The notes under the pieces are model-generated. The model did not search any database, was not told the DNA's origin, and saw only the letters and a list, made by a program, of their open reading frames with translations. DNA of 64,000 nucleotides from contig NC_134281.1 of assembly GCF_949628215.1 (NCBI RefSeq), positions 45,838,512-45,902,511 on the forward strand, read 5' to 3'. A program made the translations under genes and the position numbers. Shown piece by piece: positions 60,111 to 64,000 of this stretch (the stretch's first letter is position 1; each line of letters opens with the position of its first letter). The DNA is from Phalacrocorax aristotelis. Lineage: Eukaryota > Chordata > Aves > Suliformes > Phalacrocoracidae.

Positions 60111-62360
60111 AATTAAGAAGGGTCACACCTTGGCAGTTGGGCTCAGGGCCCCTTGGTTTTATGGGGGATAAAAACTCCAGATGCTATTTAATGCCTCTGA
60201 GAGATCAGCCTCCTATTCTTTCCAGAGGACATTTCCTTTCAATATCTTAGACCACTTTTTTTAAAAAAAAAAAAAAAAGTGGGGTCCCAGGCAGTCATTG
60301 TGTTACCTGTATGAAAGAGCCTCTCCTGAGGGAAAGGTGGGTAGGTCTCAGCTCAAGATAGCATACACACATCATGTGCATCTCTGCATGTGATTTGGCT
60401 CCTGGAAACAAGGATAACAAAAAGTCTTTGAGAGAGCAATGGGCAGACGTTGCCCTCTCCAAGGAACTAGTCCTTGACCCTGCTGAGGTCCATCTCCTCT
60501 CTAGATTGCAAGAGAGCCTGGATCAAGTGCTTTACCACACAAGTGACCTCCTCAAGGAAAAGTTCAGGTTTTAGAGAGGAATGGAAGCTGTGCAGTATCA
60601 ATAGAGCTTGACTTGAATTAATAAGACTACATTAATTCAGCTAACACTTTACACCTTAATTTCAGGTCTTGCCTTGAGATGAAATCCAGGCAAATGGTCA
60701 TTTCATGTCTCCTAGCTGACTGCCAGGAAGCAGCCAGAGCCAGGAGCAATGGCAGCTTAGGGAGGGGCAGTGTCCTCACCAAATACGGTGAAGTCCTGCA
60801 GGATTTGAACAAGGCCAGGCTGGTGACAGTGGCAGGTGCCATCAGCAGTCCCCAACTGAATCAAGTCCAGGATCCATCCAGGAGACAGAAGACAAGTTAC
60901 CTACAACATAGGTCTAAAGTTCATCCAGGAGGGCCAGCCAGCAGAGACAGGACTGAGCACAGGCGTATCTGCAGCATAGCCTAGGGAAGATCAGGCTGCC
61001 CTGGCATGAGCTTAAATGGGGTTCCTGGACCAAGGAGCAAAGGGTGTGGGTGTGGTAAGGACCCAGGTGATGACAATCAGGACCTGTTAGTGGTCACCTA
61101 GAGCCCTGACTCTAATATCTTCCAGTACTACGTGCAGTCCCCCTACATTAGGGTGTTTGACTTTACTTGGTAAAAAGTATTAATATTCTTCAGTTGCTTG
61201 GTTGATTTTGTTTTGTGGAATCAGCCCTGACTTAACACCAATTTAAATGAATGCAGAAATTCAATCACAGTCTGTCTGCTGAATTACAGATTTGCCTTCC
61301 TAATATTTAGATGTATATGTGAATAGCCAGGTAAGATTCAAATTATTCAACTGTTCGGTGCCTTAAGCTTGAGTGATTTGAGAATTTAGAGACCTCAAAA
61401 ACAGGCTCGACACTTGATGTTGCACTACACAAAGTGAGAGAATGAATGACAGTGATGTGGCTGGAGCAAAGACTCCAGAAAGGGAGAGAAAGGGAGAAAC
61501 CAGGAGGAATCAATGAGTATTGAACAATAAGAAAGGCCAGATTACCATTAGATTTTGTGAGAGTTGTAATTTCATCACCTGTTCTGCTCAGAGGAAATCA
61601 GATTTAATCAGATCAATTGTTTTATGATAAAATTGAGGATTAACTTGTTCAGAATATATACAGGAAGTTGGTTACTAAAGACAAGAAGGCAGCATTTTTA
61701 CCTCATTTATGTCAATAGTGTCACTACGTGTTAGGATTTAATCATGACTCTTGTGATACTTGAGGTCTTTTTTAGAGACCAATCTCCTGGTCATTTGATT
61801 CAGAGTGAGTTTCTCTTTAATACAGTAACTTAGTCTTTCAAAGACATGGGGACTGTGTTTCCGTGTTTGAGGAAAGAGCCTCTAGTGAGTGAAAGATGGG
61901 TGAATCTCAGCTCAGAAGCCATCAGTTGGTTGGCCAGATAGTGTGTATGCATCAGTCAGCTATTCAACATGTGACATGGTTGAAACCAAGCAATGTATTC
62001 AGAATTTATTACTGAAGGACTGACAGAGCCACAGACAGCATAGCTGTATAGGCCTTGTTCTCTAAGTCAGTCATGTTTAAGCAGAAGACATGCAAGAAAA
62101 AAACACAAAACAAAACCAAACCAAATACAGTGGTAAATGTCATGGTTTGGAGACTGATTCAAGACTTTGTGAGGTTGTCAATACTGTGTTCAAAAGGGAG
62201 ACCTCATGCAAGTCCTACAATTTCCCAGGATGAAGGAACATTTAATTCTAGTCTAATAGGTATTTGTCTTTTGAAATGTTTTTATGCACCTTGTTCAGTT
62301 GCTCATAGCTATTTTCTTCCAAAACCTGAATTCCCATCCTCACTTTTCTTTCTGACTCTC
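60111..62360. other. Sequence upstream of SHISAL2A
   Basis: No gene is seen. It starts just outside the CpG island. It contains a T7-A16 tract that forms a hairpin (60,252-60,282). Two related phrases, AAAGAGCCTCTCCTGAGGGAAAGGTGGG at 60,315 and GAAAGAGCCTCTAGTGAGTGAAAGATGGG at 61,873, both run on into GTCTCAGCTCA/ATCTCAGCTCAGA. They suggest an old dispersed duplication about 1.56 kb apart. Confidence 0.5.
60252..60282. repeat. T/A-tract hairpin
   Basis: CCAC plus seven T, then sixteen A, then GTGG. CCAC(T)7 and (A)7GTGG are exact complements, so the tract can fold with an 11-bp stem. It lies about 550 bp upstream of the SHISAL2A start codon. Confidence 0.85.
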
Positions 62361-62362
62361 TT

Positions 62363-63121
62363 TCATAGAATCATAGAACGGTTTAGGTTGAAAGGGCCCT
62401 TCAAAGGTCATCTAGTCCAACCCCCCTCCAGTGAGCAGGGACATCTTCAGCTACATCAGGTTGCTCAGAGCCCCGTCCAACCTGACCTTGAATGTTTCTA
62501 AGGATGGGGCATCTACCACCTCTCTGGGCAACCTGTGCCAGTGTTTCACCACCATCATAGTAAAAAATTTTTTCCTTATATCCAGTCTAAAATTGTCCTC
62601 CTTTAGTTTAAAACCATTACCCCTTGTCCTGTCACAACAGGCCTTGAAAAAGGTTGTCCCCATCCTTCCTATAGTCCCCCTTTAAGTACTGGAAGGCTGC
62701 AATAAGGTTTCCCTGCAGCCTTCTCTTCTCCAGGCTGAACAACCCCAACACTCTCAGCCTGTCCTCGTAGGAGAGGTGCTCCATCCCTCTGATCATTTTT
62801 GTGGCCCTCCTCTGGACCCACTCCAATAGACCAATGTCTTTCCTGTACTGAGGACTCCAGAGCTGGACACAGTACTCCAGGTGGGGTCTCACCAGAGTGG
62901 AGTAGAGGGGCAGAATCACCTCCCTGGACCTGCTGGCCATGCTGCTTTTGATACGGTTGGTCTTCTGGGCTGCAAGCGCACATTCTTGGCTCATGTACAG
63001 CTTTTTGTTCACCAGTACCCCCAAGTCCTTCTCCGCAGGGCTGCTCTCAACCTCTTCACCCCCCAGCCTGTATTGATACCAGGGGTTGTCCTGACCCAGG
63101 TGCAGGACCTTGCACCTTTAA
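62363..63121 (-). mobile_element. CR1 LINE, 5'-truncated, relatively well kept
   Basis: This CR1 copy is on the - strand. Its 3' tail appears on the + strand as TCATAGAATCATAGAACGG at 62,363. ORF2 C-terminus peptides, read leftward from about 63,024: [79 protein letters not shown]. After a frame change near 62,650 they continue [37 protein letters not shown]. One frameshift separates two otherwise open halves, so it is younger than the element at 13.7 kb but inactive. Its 5' limit is near 63,121 (GGTGCAGGACCTTGCACC region on the + strand). Confidence 0.94.
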
Positions 63122-64000
63122 CCCTCTGGGTTTTAGCTTTTTCTTTTTTTTCCCATCTTATCCTTTCTCTGTCTGTTTCCGTTGAAGTTCTGTTCATACC
63201 AGAATCTAACAACCACAGCCACAGCAAAAAGAGTTTTATCAGAGGATTGCATCCAGGAGTGGTTCAGTTCACCTTTTCAACGGAGTATTCCCAAATTAAG
63301 TGTTCAAGAGATGTTTAGGAATATAGGACAATCTCAGTTATTTTTGTATTTCATATTGTTACTTTACCTTTGGAGATTTTTCTCTTATTATTCAGAACTC
63401 AGATAACAATATTCTACTCAGAATTATTACTACACTGATTTGGAACAAATAAAATTACTTATTACAGTTTTATGCTCAGTCTTACACAATCTTCTTTCTT
63501 GAGTGGAAGGTTTGGAGAGTGGATTCTTTCTCCAAACCTAATGAAATTTGCCTTCAAAGAAGGCTGAAATATTATCAAGTGGTAAAATCTTTTTTTTTAA
63601 TCAAACAGTAAACTCATTTGTATCGTGCAATTAATTTGTACTTGCCATGATTCCTGGGTAATAATAATTAGCATGCTCTTTTGTTCCAGTCTTTTGGAAT
63701 TATTTATATGAAGGATTAGAAATGAACTTGGAGTTATCTAAGTGACTGAATTAACTATGTAATTGCTGGAGAATTGAAATTTAAAAAATAGTCTCTTTTG
63801 ATAAGACATTCAGGAACAGGACTTGAAGTGGGAGGAGAGGTCCCTCACAGATCAGTAGATCATATGCATAGTCTTTTATGTCTGAAGAAAATCACATCAA
63901 CTTGTTTTCCCACTACAAAACAATACATATTACAAAACACAGACCTCTTCTTCCAGTAACAGCTAGTGGTTTGGAACTCATAAAATATATTGCACCCCTA
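63122..64000. other. Right edge, no feature seen
   Basis: AT-rich unique sequence after the CR1. No exon, RNA gene or repeat is recognised. The next gene expected by vertebrate synteny (GPX7) would lie beyond the window; none of its motifs are present here. Confidence 0.5.

Noticed and set aside
62881-63318. A 145-codon + strand frame
   Set aside because: It is the antisense of the CR1 copy on the - strand.

Overview
This window is vertebrate nuclear DNA, almost certainly from a bird. The evidence is CR1-type LINEs as the only recognisable transposons, their 3' tails made of the short ATTCTATGAT repeat, AT-rich introns, one sharp CpG island, and a gene pair matching the human 1p32.3 order (COA7 beside SHISAL2A, convergent). 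No bacterial, viral or CRISPR features were seen. The species cannot be fixed from the sequence alone; a galliform-like chromosome 8 is a guess.

Layout. (1) 1-985: the 3' end of COA7 on the + strand, consisting of the end of an intron, the last coding exon (414-862) and a short 3'UTR with AATAAA. (2) About 986-38,980: a gene-poor interval between the two convergent genes. It holds an old CR1/L3-like fragment and a CR1 copy at 13.46-14.32 kb, a CCCCA tract at 30.8 kb, an 82-bp tandem duplication at 35.6 kb and a CA microsatellite, but no gene I can support. (3) About 38,985-59,850: SHISAL2A on the - strand. Exon 1 (start codon, Shisa-like cysteine region) lies in a CpG island at 59.4-60.1 kb, and exon 2 (transmembrane segment) lies at 50.5 kb. 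Both are certain. Two further exons (44.45 and 39.4 kb) are proposed because the splice phases join without a break and a polyadenylation signal follows, but the tail they encode could not be matched with confidence to the mammalian one. Its introns carry CR1 copies, including one at 40.46-41.10 kb with a still-open 150-codon reverse-transcriptase end and a very old 1.7-kb CR1/L3-type element at 57.3-59.07 kb. (4) 60.1-64.0 kb: sequence upstream of SHISAL2A with one fairly well kept CR1 on the - strand (62.36-63.12 kb).

The two genes have no known shared pathway. COA7 is a mitochondrial intermembrane-space factor for cytochrome c oxidase assembly; SHISAL2A is a small single-pass membrane protein of unknown role. 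They are neighbours by old vertebrate synteny and converge tail to tail.

Nearly all other open frames (60-200 codons) look like chance. I found no convincing undescribed system. The best leads are tandem splice acceptors 4 nt apart at both 3' SHISAL2A exons, which at the last exon would switch the C-terminus. A weaker lead is a set of exon-like, phase-compatible segments on the - strand interleaved with SHISAL2A, which I report with the reasons to doubt it. Small sequence-level oddities are listed as well (a perfect octamer palindrome over the COA7 poly(A) signal, a 13-bp perfect inverted repeat, a G-quadruplex-type tract, an isolated CpG cluster).
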